Below are positions 19,164 to 28,479 of a stretch of DNA of 40,770 nucleotides, one piece after another. A program made the translations under genes and the position numbers. Numbering within the stretch: position 1 is the stretch's first letter; the number at the start of each line of letters is the position of its first letter. The notes beneath the pieces are model-generated. The model was not told where the DNA came from. It searched no databases and saw only the letters and a program-made list of their open reading frames with translations. This stretch comes from Spirochaetales bacterium (GTDB taxonomy: Bacteria; Spirochaetota; Spirochaetia; Sphaerochaetales; Sphaerochaetaceae): assembly GCA_012838275.1 (NCBI GenBank), contig DUPO01000077.1, positions 1 to 40,770 on the forward strand, read 5' to 3'.

Positions 19164-20474
19164 ATGCAGAAAGTGCCTACGTTTAGCAAGGGTGGTGTGC
19201 ATCCCCACGACCAGAAGGGTTTTAGTAGTGCTCAGTCTATTGAACGTCTACCCATGCCCTCTGAGTTGTTGATTTCCTTGTCACAGCACCTTGGAGCACC
19301 GGCAAAAGCCTTGAAAGCAAAGGGTGATACTGTCATGCGGGGAGAGAAGATCGGAAGTGCTTCCGGCTTCATCAGTGCCGATGTGCACTCTCCGGTCAAT
19401 GGTACCATCAAAGAGATCCGCAAAGTCACCCTAGCAAACAGCATCAATTGTGATGCTTTCGTCATTGTACCCGATGAGGACCAGGATCCTGAACCCACTG
19501 AAACATTTGATTGGGCTTCCCAAGATCCGAGCGCTCTTCTCGCTCAGGTCAAGGATATGGGCATTGTAGGGTTGGGGGGTGCCACCTTCCCAGCTCATGT
19601 CAAGCTTTCCATTCCCTCTGGCAAGCATGTCGATGCTTTTGTCATCAACGGCGTTGAGTGTGAACCTTATCTGACCGCTGACTACCGCATCATGCTTGAA
19701 AAAGGTGAAGAGGTGCTCATAGGAGCCATGATAGGGGCTAAGATCATCGATGCGAAACGGATCATCATCGGCATCGAAATGAACAAGATCGACTGCATCG
19801 AGCATCTGAGTGCAATAGCCAAGGAGAAAGGCTATCCAATCGAAATCATCGGACTCAAGGTCAAGTACCCTCAGGGCGATGAGAAGCAACTCCTGAAGGC
19901 AACCATCAATAAGGAGATTCCCTCAGGGAAGCTTCCTCTTGATATTGGTGCCGTAGTAGCGAACGTCGGAACCGCACATGCCCTGTATGAGGCTATTGTC
20001 CTGCATAAGAGCCTGTATGAAAGGGTCATCAGCGTTACAGGTGAGTGCATCGCCCAGCCAAAGAACATACTTGCACCCATAGGCACCAAGATGAGCGATC
20101 TTCTTGCATTCTGCGGAGGTTTTTCCAGCGAGCCTGAAAAACTGGTAAGCGGTGGCCCTATGATGGGGTTCTCCTTTTTTGATGAGAATACCCCGATGTC
20201 AAAGGGCTCGAGCGGTCTGCTTGCACTGCAGGCACAAAAGAAAAAGAGAAATACTCCCTGCATCAATTGCGGGCGTTGTGTGGCAGCATGTCCGATCGGC
20301 CTGATGCCTTCGCACCTATATCGGTATATTACAAATGGCGAGTACGAAGAAGCCATGCAACATAGTCTCATGGATTGCAAAGAGTGCGGCTGTTGTTCCT
20401 ATGTCTGTCCAGCCCATCTTCCGCTGGTACATGGGATGAAGACCGGAAAGAAGTTGGGGAGAAAGAAGAAATGA
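19164..20474 (+). CDS. rnfC: Ion-translocating oxidoreductase (Rnf) subunit C
   Basis: VGLGGATFPAHVKL, NGVECEPYLTADYR, and two 4Fe-4S motifs (CINCGRCVAACP; CKECGCCSYVCP); GGAG RBS. Confidence 0.95.
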   Translation: MQKVPTFSKGGVHPHDQKGFSSAQSIERLPMPSELLISLSQHLGAPAKALKAKGDTVMRGEKIGSASGFISADVHSPVNGTIKEIRKVTLANSINCDAFVIVPDEDQDPEPTETFDWASQDPSALLAQVKDMGIVGLGGATFPAHVKLSIPSGKHVDAFVINGVECEPYLTADYRIMLEKGEEVLIGAMIGAKIIDAKRIIIGIEMNKIDCIEHLSAIAKEKGYPIEIIGLKVKYPQGDEKQLLKATINKEIPSGKLPLDIGAVVANVGTAHALYEAIVLHKSLYERVISVTGECIAQPKNILAPIGTKMSDLLAFCGGFSSEPEKLVSGGPMMGFSFFDENTPMSKGSSGLLALQAQKKKRNTPCINCGRCVAACPIGLMPSHLYRYITNGEYEEAMQHSLMDCKECGCCSYVCPAHLPLVHGMKTGKKLGRKKK

Positions 20475-21565
20475 ACAAACCCTCATTGACCGTATCCGCT
20501 TCACCGCATATCCATGCGAAAGCAGATACGGCATCTATCATGTGGAGTGTCTCGCTGGCACTTGCGCCCGCAACATTGTGGGGTATCTATGCCTTTGGGC
20601 TCAGGTCCCTTCTGGTGCTTGGGGTTTCGATCCTCGGTGCTATGCTTAGTGAATACCTGTTGGGAAGAATGAGCGGGGAGTCGACCCTTTGGGACGGGTC
20701 TGCGTTCCTCACAGGTCTGCTGGTAGGGGTTAACATGCCTCCCACCATTCCGTTGTACATTCCTGTCGTTGCCAGTGTCTTTGCCATTTTTGTGGCAAAA
20801 TGGACATTTGGAGGTCTTGGGGCAAACTGGGTGAATCCAGCTCTGGCCGGTCGTGTATTCGTATTTTTTTCGTTTACCACACCTATGAGCAGTTATAAGC
20901 TACCTCGGACCATCGCTTCAATCGCCCCTGATGCCCTAAGTTCGGCAACCCCTCTCTCGCTGACCAAGACTGCCATCGCTTCTGGACAGCTGGGCCTTGA
21001 TACGAAAGCCCTGCTTGCCCAGGGAGGGTATCCGGCCACTGGCTTTGCCCAGGGCATATCGTCACTCACTGGCTTCTCTGCATATTCGGTCGACACCTTC
21101 CTAGGGAATGTAGGCGGATGCATAGGTGAGGTGAGTGCGCTTCTGTTGCTGGTGGGTGGAATCTACATGCTGATCCGAAAGATCATCACATGGCACGTTC
21201 CACTGACCTATCTCGGCAGCGTAGGCCTCCTGAGCTGGGTATTCGGCGGATTACCGTCAGAGCTCGGCCTTTTTGCAGGATCTTTCTTCCCTTCGATCTT
21301 TAGCGGTGGACTGATGCTCGGTGCATTGTTTATGGCAACTGACTACGTTACTTCACCGATAACCCGTAAGGGCCAGATAATCTTCGGCCTTGGATGCGGC
21401 TTCTTTACCTTTTTGTTCAGATTTTTCGGAAGCATGCCGGAAGCGGTCTCGGTATCCATCCTTCTGATGAATATCGTGACCCCTACCATCGACCGCTACA
21501 TAGTGCCCCGTAAGTTTGGTGATACCCGTGAGTATCGCAAACAGCTGAAGGAGGAAAAGGTATGA
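20471..21565 (+). CDS. rnfD: Rnf subunit D
   Basis: Polytopic protein with DALSSATPL flavinylation motif; ATGA overlap with rnfC. The ORF track starts at 20375. Confidence 0.94.
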   Translation: MNKPSLTVSASPHIHAKADTASIMWSVSLALAPATLWGIYAFGLRSLLVLGVSILGAMLSEYLLGRMSGESTLWDGSAFLTGLLVGVNMPPTIPLYIPVVASVFAIFVAKWTFGGLGANWVNPALAGRVFVFFSFTTPMSSYKLPRTIASIAPDALSSATPLSLTKTAIASGQLGLDTKALLAQGGYPATGFAQGISSLTGFSAYSVDTFLGNVGGCIGEVSALLLLVGGIYMLIRKIITWHVPLTYLGSVGLLSWVFGGLPSELGLFAGSFFPSIFSGGLMLGALFMATDYVTSPITRKGQIIFGLGCGFFTFLFRFFGSMPEAVSVSILLMNIVTPTIDRYIVPRKFGDTREYRKQLKEEKV

Positions 21566-22119
21566 AAAAGAATCTGAAATACGCATTCATACTGCTCTCC
21601 ATATGTGCTGTTTGTGCCTTTGCCCTTGGTTTGACAAACTCAATCACGGCACCGGTCATTGCACAGACTGAGCGTGAGAATGAGATGATGGCCCTCAAGG
21701 CCGTAAGCAATGGCTGGAGTGTCGGGGAGCAGGCTGAGACTCAAGGGGTCCCTTTTGTCATCTATACAGTCCCCCTTACTGAAAACAATGAGAAGCGTGG
21801 GTATATCGTAGGTCTCAAGGGTGCGGGCTACGGAGGTGAGCTTACATTGGTAGCCTCCTACACCCTGGAAGGGGAGATGCTCTTTGCAAAGATGCTCACC
21901 AATAGTGAGACACCCGGCTTGGGTAAGAAAAGTGAACAGGAAGGGTACATGGACATGTTCAAGGGTACTGGCTCGGTTAAGGCTGTGCCGACTACCAAGG
22001 ATATGCTCGACTCTTCCGATGCTGCGGCTGTTAGCGGCTCTTCCGTTACCTTCATGGCGATAGGTAAGGCGATAGCAGGTGGTAGTGACTACGTGAAGAG
22101 TCTGGGAGGATCAAAGTGA
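21562..22119 (+). CDS. rnfG: Rnf subunit G, FMN-binding
   Basis: N-terminal TM, GYGGELTLV, position in operon; modified flavinylation motif AAVSGSSVT. Confidence 0.92.
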   Translation: MKKNLKYAFILLSICAVCAFALGLTNSITAPVIAQTERENEMMALKAVSNGWSVGEQAETQGVPFVIYTVPLTENNEKRGYIVGLKGAGYGGELTLVASYTLEGEMLFAKMLTNSETPGLGKKSEQEGYMDMFKGTGSVKAVPTTKDMLDSSDAAAVSGSSVTFMAIGKAIAGGSDYVKSLGGSK

Positions 22120-22748
22120 AAAATAATCATATGAAGGAGTTGACCAAAGGCTTCTTTGAACAAAACCCGGTGTTTGTCGTCGCTTTGGGACTCTGTCCGG
22201 TACTTGGCGTATCGACGCAGGTCTCCAATGCGATCGGCATGACCGCAGGGGTATTCTTTGTGCTGCTTTTCAGCAATATTATAATTTCGATGTTGCGCAA
22301 TGTGATTCCCGGGAGCATCCACATACCTGCATATATTGTAGTCATAGCTTCCCTTGTCACCGTTACCGAGATGGTGATGCATGCCTTCGTTCCTGCTGTC
22401 TACAACTCCTTGGGAGTCTATCTCCCATTGATCGTAGTAAACTGCATCATACTTGGAAGGGCAGAGGCTTTTGCCAGCAAGAACACCACCTTTGACAGTG
22501 CCCTCGATGCCATAGGCATGAGCATCGGCTTCGGATTGGCCATCACGCTGATAGCACTGATCCGTGAGCTGTTCGGATCGGGTACCATCACCCTGTTTCC
22601 CGTAGGTGGATTCAGTGGTGTCATCACTATCCCCTGGTTCTATGAGAATCCGGTGAGGGTCTTGGCCCTTGCACCCGGTGCACTTCTGGTCATGGGATAT
22701 CTGAAGGCGTTCTTCGATTGGAAGAGCTCGCTCAAGAAGGGTAAGTAA
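22116..22748 (+). CDS. rnfE: Rnf subunit E
   Basis: FFEQNPVFVVALGLCPVLGVS, characteristic of RnfE/NqrD; ATGA overlap with rnfG. Confidence 0.95.
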   Translation: MKNNHMKELTKGFFEQNPVFVVALGLCPVLGVSTQVSNAIGMTAGVFFVLLFSNIIISMLRNVIPGSIHIPAYIVVIASLVTVTEMVMHAFVPAVYNSLGVYLPLIVVNCIILGRAEAFASKNTTFDSALDAIGMSIGFGLAITLIALIRELFGSGTITLFPVGGFSGVITIPWFYENPVRVLALAPGALLVMGYLKAFFDWKSSLKKGK

Positions 22749-23342
22749 ATGAGCTATATTGCAATACTAATAACATTCATTTTTATCAATAACTTCATTC
22801 TCGTACAGTTTCTAGGCCTTTGTCCCTTCATCGGGGTATCCAAGAACAGTGAGAATGCTATCGGCATGGGAGCCTCTGTCACCTTCGTCACCACCGTAGC
22901 TTCGGTTGTGACCTGGGCTATCTACTACTATCTGCTGGTTCCCTTTAATCTGCAGTACCTGCAGACTCTCTCCTTTATTCTGGTCATAGCTTCACTGGTT
23001 CAGTTGCTGGAGATGGTAATTCAAAAGATCAGCCCTCCCTTGTACAAGGCCTTGGGAATCTTCCTTCCTCTGATCACCACCAACTGTGCTGTCTTGGGTA
23101 TTGCCATCATCAACATTACCAGCGGATATAATGTGATGGAGGCCTTTACCGCCGGTCTTGCAGCAGGTCTAGGTTTTACCTTGGCCATTGTGCTGATGAG
23201 TAACATCAGAGAGCGGCTGGACCTCCAGCCAGTGCGCAGATCCTTTCAAGGTATGCCCATTGCCTTTGTCTCTGCTGGCCTGATGGCTCTGGCCTTCATG
23301 GCATTTGACAAGTCACTCATCACAAACCTGCATCTGGTATAA
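22749..23342 (+). CDS. rnfA: Rnf subunit A
   Basis: INNFILVQFLGLCPFIGVSKN, GIFLPLITTNCAVLG, FQGMPIAFVSAGLMALAFMAF. Confidence 0.95.
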   Translation: MSYIAILITFIFINNFILVQFLGLCPFIGVSKNSENAIGMGASVTFVTTVASVVTWAIYYYLLVPFNLQYLQTLSFILVIASLVQLLEMVIQKISPPLYKALGIFLPLITTNCAVLGIAIINITSGYNVMEAFTAGLAAGLGFTLAIVLMSNIRERLDLQPVRRSFQGMPIAFVSAGLMALAFMAFDKSLITNLHLV

Positions 23343-23352
23343 GGAGGAAGCC

Positions 23353-24153
23353 ATGAATATTGTATTAGCTGTTTTGGTTATAGCCGTCTTGGGCGGCTTG
23401 TTTGGATATGGCCTCTCCTTTGCAGAAAAGAAGCTTGCTGTAAAGAAGGACCCCAGGGTCCTGGCACTTGAACCGATCATGCCCGGTGCTAACTGTGGTG
23501 TCTGCGGCTATGCAGGGTGTAATGCCTATGCAGCGGCCGTAGCGCTGGGAGCGGCTCCGATCGGTCTCTGCTCTCCCGGAGGATCTTCTCTGGATGCGAA
23601 GATGGCTGAAATTATGGGCCAGAAGATTGAGGCATCAGGCGATACCCGCCGTCAGGTTGCCCACGTCATGTGTAGGGGAAACATTGAGTTTACCACTAAG
23701 GACTATGAATACGATGGTATGCTTGATTGCAACGCCGCTTCACTTCTTTTTGCAGGGGACAACTCCTGTAAGGACGGGTGTCTCCATCTTGGCAGCTGTA
23801 TTGCAGTCTGTCCTGTAGATGCGATCTCCAAGGATGAGGATGGATACATCATCGTCGATGAAGAGACATGCATCAGCTGTGGCAAGTGCGTTACTATCTG
23901 TCCGAATGGTGTCATGCAGATGATCTATGAGGACAGTGAGTATGTCATTGAGTGCAACAGCCACGAACCCGGTGGGAAGATTCGCAAACAGTGCAGTGTA
24001 GCCTGCATAGGTTGCATGATCTGTGAAAGGAAATTCCCTGAGTCCGGTTGCAAGGTTGAAAAATTTCTCTCGACATTCGATCAATCTGTGCCACACTCAC
24101 AGATAGCGGATGCTGCAGAGGCATGTCCGACGAAGTGTATTATTAAGCGGTAA
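23353..24153 (+). CDS. rnfB: Rnf subunit B, multi-cluster ferredoxin
   Basis: N-terminal TM, PGANCGVCGYAGCNAYA, and two ferredoxin-type motifs including CISCGKCVTICP; AGGAGG RBS. Confidence 0.95.
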   Translation: MNIVLAVLVIAVLGGLFGYGLSFAEKKLAVKKDPRVLALEPIMPGANCGVCGYAGCNAYAAAVALGAAPIGLCSPGGSSLDAKMAEIMGQKIEASGDTRRQVAHVMCRGNIEFTTKDYEYDGMLDCNAASLLFAGDNSCKDGCLHLGSCIAVCPVDAISKDEDGYIIVDEETCISCGKCVTICPNGVMQMIYEDSEYVIECNSHEPGGKIRKQCSVACIGCMICERKFPESGCKVEKFLSTFDQSVPHSQIADAAEACPTKCIIKR

Positions 24154-24156
24154 TTA

Positions 24157-26061
24157 ATGAAAAAAGTACTGATAGGCGCCTACAGCCAGATTCCAGCTGG
24201 ATCTCCCACGCCCGTTCTAGAACGGGCGCTTGAATCTGTGTTCAAACCGATGCTGACCTATCTGCACAGTAACAATGGTGCCGTGTTGCAACTCTACCTG
24301 AGCAGCTTCCTTATGGAGTGGCTGGAAAAAGCCCACCCCGAAGTGAACATGCTCATAGGCGATCTCTCCCGAATGGGAAGGGTGGAGTTGCTCACCGGCT
24401 CCTATGACCAGAGCGTCCTTTCTCTACTCTCGCCCAAGGACCGTTCCAACCAGATAGAGTTGAATACCACCTGGATCAGGAAACGCTATGGGCAGAGAAG
24501 CAAGACCCTCTGGTGCTATGCACAGTACTTCAATCCGATATACATCAATACTCTCTCAATTTGCTGTATCGATAGGGTGATGATTTCCACCTTTGATGCA
24601 ATATGCGACGAGGATTACCTGCAAGAGCCATTCCAGATGCATGAACTTGGGAAAAGTGTTCAGATCGTTCCGACCAACAGCTCCGTCGGTTCTCTAGTCA
24701 GGCAGTTCGCTTCCAATGAGATCGGCTTTTCCCAGTTTTATTCCAAGCTCAAGACCCTGATACAGGAGTGTTCGTCCTCTTTCTGTGCGGCGATGGTCAA
24801 CGTCGACCAGCTTTGCCAAGGAGGGATAACTCCCGAACAGACCGAAGAGCTGTTCAAGTTGCTCTGTAGCTTCAAGCCCTCATCCATTGAGGAGATCGAT
24901 GACCCCAATGAGCCGATGAAAAGGGGATATCTGGAGGCTGGTTGGTATGGCCATGATTGTTTGAGGAGCGACCTCTCCTGCTTCAACGATCTTTTTGTCA
25001 AGGATGAGTCGCTAACGTACCTCTACGGCAGGTTTACTTCCATGCTCGATTCGGCTCGTAGCTACAGGAAAGATAAGGATGTCCGCAAACGCCTTGAACT
25101 GCTTCTGCAGAAGATGTCTCAGGGCGGACCGTATGTCTGTGATGCAAACGCCTCCATGTTACGCTCCTCCATTCGCAAACTGGTCTGGCGCTATATCCAT
25201 GAAGCTGATTCTGTCCTGTTCACAGCTCCCGACTACACCTATCCGGTAAGTACCGACTATGACCTTGATGATTTGGATGAATACCTTACCATAGGCAAGA
25301 ACATCAGCTCCGTGGTGGATGCAAAGGGTGGCTCCCTCAGTGAGCTTACCTATCTTCCCTCGCTCTATAACTATGGGGATACATTCGCCCCTCTGAGCGG
25401 TTTTGGAACTTCTCAGAGCCTCCACCCTCCAGTAGGCGGGACCAAGCAGAGGATATTCACTGATGTGTTCTTCCCAAGATCCCTTCCCATTTACGAGTAC
25501 GACAAGCGGGACAAGAAGAACTGTCTTGATATGGGTCGAAGTACGTACGAACTTTCTGTCCTCGACAGGAGAAATACTGAATATCTTGCACAGGCCACCT
25601 GTGAAGAGAACTCCATCATGGGCAGTCAGCTCTCTGTTGAGAAGCATTTCAAGTTTCGTCAAAATACGGTCCTTCTTGAAATTACCCTCACCAACAAGGG
25701 CGAAGAACCTATAGACTTCATGTATGGATGTGAAATGCCGCTATCAGTCGACTCCAAGAAGCTTCCAACTTCTTTCTTCGTCATGGAAGACCGCAAGCTC
25801 ATCCCCTATGAAGAGCCGGAAGTCACCGTCAAGGGGGTCAAGTCCTTCAAGATTTTTGATGAACCCAACAATACGATTATAACTCTGGTTTCTGATACAC
25901 GCTTTACCTTGCTTAAAGAAGACTATAGTATTGATTACAAGACAACGTTGGGCGAGGAAGAACTCTACCAACACACGTTATACCTTCTTGTCTGGCCTCT
26001 CTCGCTCTCCCCTGGTGAAGAGCAGAAACATACACTTGGGCTCAGGCTCGAACGCAAATAA
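24157..26061 (+). CDS. GH57 (4-alpha-glucanotransferase-like) protein, predicted to be catalytically inactive
   Basis: 634 aa. MGRVELLTGSYDQSVLSLLSPKDRSNQIE aligns with the GH57 GQLEIVVAGFYEPVLAAIPKEDRLVQIE segment, and a C-terminal beta-rich region is present. The catalytic motifs are not conserved. Starts 3 nt after the rnfB stop. Confidence 0.72.
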   Translation: MKKVLIGAYSQIPAGSPTPVLERALESVFKPMLTYLHSNNGAVLQLYLSSFLMEWLEKAHPEVNMLIGDLSRMGRVELLTGSYDQSVLSLLSPKDRSNQIELNTTWIRKRYGQRSKTLWCYAQYFNPIYINTLSICCIDRVMISTFDAICDEDYLQEPFQMHELGKSVQIVPTNSSVGSLVRQFASNEIGFSQFYSKLKTLIQECSSSFCAAMVNVDQLCQGGITPEQTEELFKLLCSFKPSSIEEIDDPNEPMKRGYLEAGWYGHDCLRSDLSCFNDLFVKDESLTYLYGRFTSMLDSARSYRKDKDVRKRLELLLQKMSQGGPYVCDANASMLRSSIRKLVWRYIHEADSVLFTAPDYTYPVSTDYDLDDLDEYLTIGKNISSVVDAKGGSLSELTYLPSLYNYGDTFAPLSGFGTSQSLHPPVGGTKQRIFTDVFFPRSLPIYEYDKRDKKNCLDMGRSTYELSVLDRRNTEYLAQATCEENSIMGSQLSVEKHFKFRQNTVLLEITLTNKGEEPIDFMYGCEMPLSVDSKKLPTSFFVMEDRKLIPYEEPEVTVKGVKSFKIFDEPNNTIITLVSDTRFTLLKEDYSIDYKTTLGEEELYQHTLYLLVWPLSLSPGEEQKHTLGLRLERK

Positions 26062-26076
26062 GATTGAGGAGACACC

Positions 26077-27181
26077 ATGCATTTTCAGAATAAGTCACTA
26101 TTTGAAGATATGAAAGAAGAAGCCTACACCGTTTGGAGGCGGCTTTGACTCCTCCAACCTTAAAGACAAAATAAAAGAACTTGAAAAAAGAACTCTCGAA
26201 CCCGGATTCTGGGAAGATAAGAGGGGGGCTGAAACACTTTACAGTGAACTGAACGCCCTGAAAGACTCCTATTTCCCTTGGAAGGAACTCATCGAAAAAA
26301 TGGATGAGATGGCAGAGCTTATCAACCTCTATGCCGACGAGCCTGACAATACCGAGGAACAGGAAGAGATCGACTCCCAAATTGAATCGCTGTCTGGTGA
26401 GTATGAAAAACTCAAGCTCAAGACACTCCTGGACGGTCAGTTTGACAAGAATGACTGCTTCCTGACCATTCACGCCGGTACCGGTGGTACTGAGGCAAGT
26501 GACTGGGCCAGCATGCTCATGCGCATGTATCTGCGCTACTGTGAAAGGAGTGGATTCAAAAGTCAGATCCTTGACCTTCAGGAAGATGAGGGTGGTATCA
26601 AGAGTGTCACCATAAAGGTCGGTGGGGCTTACAGCTTCGGCTACCTTAAGGGTGAGGCCGGAGTGCACCGCCTTGTACGCATAAGCCCGTTTGACTCCCA
26701 AAAAAGAAGGCATACCTCTTTCAGCAGTGTCTATGCATCGCCTGTGATCGACGATACCATTGAAGTTGATATCAAGCCTGAGGATTACCGCTTGGACACC
26801 TATCGTGCCGGTGGTGCTGGTGGCCAGCATGTCAACAAGACGGACAGCGCCGTCAGGATCACCCACTTCGAATCGGGTATTGTGGTCCAGTGTCAGAATG
26901 AACGGAGCCAGGGGATGAACAAGGATCTCGCGTTCAAGATGCTCAAAAGCCGCTTGTACGAGTATTATCGGCAGGAAAAGGAAAAAGAGCAGCAGAAGAA
27001 TGCAATTGCCAAGAAGGAGATCACCTGGGGAAGCCAGATCCGTTCCTATGTCTTCCAACCCTATACCATGGTCAAGGACCATAGGACAGGGGAGACGGTA
27101 GGCAATATCCAGGCAGTCATGGATGGTGCGATCGACCCATTTGTCGAAAGCTTCTTGCGGTGGTCCAAAGAGGAGGCATAA
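26077..27181 (+). CDS. prfB: Peptide chain release factor 2, programmed +1 frameshift (join 26077..26145, 26147..27181)
   Basis: Frame 1 ATG at 26077 gives MHFQNKSLFEDMKEEAYTVWRRL then TGA at 26146. +1 frame resumes with GAC at 26147 (DSSNLKDKIKELEKRTLEPGFWEDK). CTTTGAC is preceded by GGAGGCGG. GGQ motif in RAGGAGGQHVNKTDSAVRITH. Confidence 0.97.
26134..26149 (+). promoter_or_regulatory. prfB: prfB programmed +1 frameshift site with internal Shine-Dalgarno
   Basis: GGAGGCGGCTTTGAC: SD-like GGAGG, 3-nt spacer, then the slippery CTT-TGA-C. Confidence 0.95.
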
Positions 27182-27183
27182 TA

Positions 27184-28461
27184 GTGCGTATCAGGGTGTT
27201 CCTGTTGGCTCTGGTAGGGATGCCGTTGGTATGCCTATCGCTTTTTGCCGCTGACCAGACCCCCTTTTCCGTGGGAATTGTCGCCTTGCAGGATGATGCC
27301 GTGTCACTGCTGGCCATGGTTGAGGAGGCAGGTACTACCTACGCCTCCACATTTATTCCTGCAAATGAAGCGTACAAGGAGTATCTGACGTTTAGGGATC
27401 AGGCGGAAGCCGAGGTCGCCAGACTCAAAAACATCTCCTTTGCATATGTCTCAAAATCCGAGAAGGAGCTTGAGAAGGCTCTTCAGCCTATGGTTTTACC
27501 TCAGGTGTTCGCCGCCGACCGCCTTTCAGTCTCCTACAGCCAGGTTTCACTGGAACCCGGTTACTCCAATCTTTTGGACAATTTTGCAGAATCCCGCCCT
27601 TGGTACGCCTCTCGGGAAAATCTCGATGCTCTGCTTCTTGTCAAACAGACAAGGCTGGCCTCAAAGGAACGGATAAGGATCTACTGGTATGATCTCTTTT
27701 CAGACACTACCACGCTGATCTTCGATCAGTTGGATGTCGGGGAGTCACCATCTTCGATGCTTGAGGAGATCGGTGAAGCCTTGCTGGCCAAGTGTGCCGG
27801 CCCTGATTACGGCTTGCTGCTTTTTGACAGCTACAGCTCCCTGTTCGTTGTCGAAGCAAACGGTGAGCCTCTTGTCATTGAGGATAAGAAAGTACTGCTG
27901 CCCTCTGGAGAGTACTCCCTCTCCATCAGTTCGGAGGGTTACGTTTCCAAACAGATACCCATCAACGTCCTGCCAAACACCATCACTCATGTCCCTATAT
28001 CTCTAAAACGGATCCAGATGGGTGACATGCGCCTCTCTTCGCCCTTGGGAAAGGTCAGTTGGTTTGTAGACGGGCTTTACTATGGTGAAGGATGTGATTT
28101 GAGCATAAGTGCTTCTATGGCTCCTCTTGTAGTGGTAGCCAAAAAGGATGGGTTTGCCAGCAAGACCCTGCAGATACAAAAGCCCATAAGGGAGATTGTT
28201 GTCCCTTTGGAGCCTGAATGGATGAAAGATTCCCTCCTGCTTGAGGATAGGCAGAGGGGCTTTTATAAAAGTTTACGAAATACTATGCTGGTTTTTGGAC
28301 TCTATGTGGCCAGCACCACACTCTCTCAAACGTTCGAGGTGGCAAGCCCGTTGTGGCAGCCCCTGCAGGTTGCGACAAGTGGCTTTGCCCTCGTCTCCAC
28401 ACTGCATACCATAATGAATCTTGCTTCCTATGTCGCTCTTGCGAGTTCAGGCGTTCGATAG
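27184..28461 (+). CDS. Secreted or membrane PEGA-like domain protein
   Basis: GTG start with AGAGGAGG upstream; signal peptide VRIRVFLLALVGMPLVCLSLFAADQ; LPSGEYSLSISSEGYVSKQIPINVLP PEGA-like repeat; hydrophobic C-terminal segments. Confidence 0.7.
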   Translation: MRIRVFLLALVGMPLVCLSLFAADQTPFSVGIVALQDDAVSLLAMVEEAGTTYASTFIPANEAYKEYLTFRDQAEAEVARLKNISFAYVSKSEKELEKALQPMVLPQVFAADRLSVSYSQVSLEPGYSNLLDNFAESRPWYASRENLDALLLVKQTRLASKERIRIYWYDLFSDTTTLIFDQLDVGESPSSMLEEIGEALLAKCAGPDYGLLLFDSYSSLFVVEANGEPLVIEDKKVLLPSGEYSLSISSEGYVSKQIPINVLPNTITHVPISLKRIQMGDMRLSSPLGKVSWFVDGLYYGEGCDLSISASMAPLVVVAKKDGFASKTLQIQKPIREIVVPLEPEWMKDSLLLEDRQRGFYKSLRNTMLVFGLYVASTTLSQTFEVASPLWQPLQVATSGFALVSTLHTIMNLASYVALASSGVR

Positions 28462-28479
28462 CATCTCTTGGAGTTTTAC

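Noticed and set aside
24157-26061. GH57-like gene as a plain decayed pseudogene
   Set aside because: Full-length open frame, normal spacing behind rnfB and an intact C-terminal region favour a retained protein with lost catalysis.
26042-27082. 346-aa minus-strand ORF antisense to prfB
   Set aside because: Lies opposite a strongly supported RF2 gene; composition looks like a codon-bias shadow and there is no recognisable domain.
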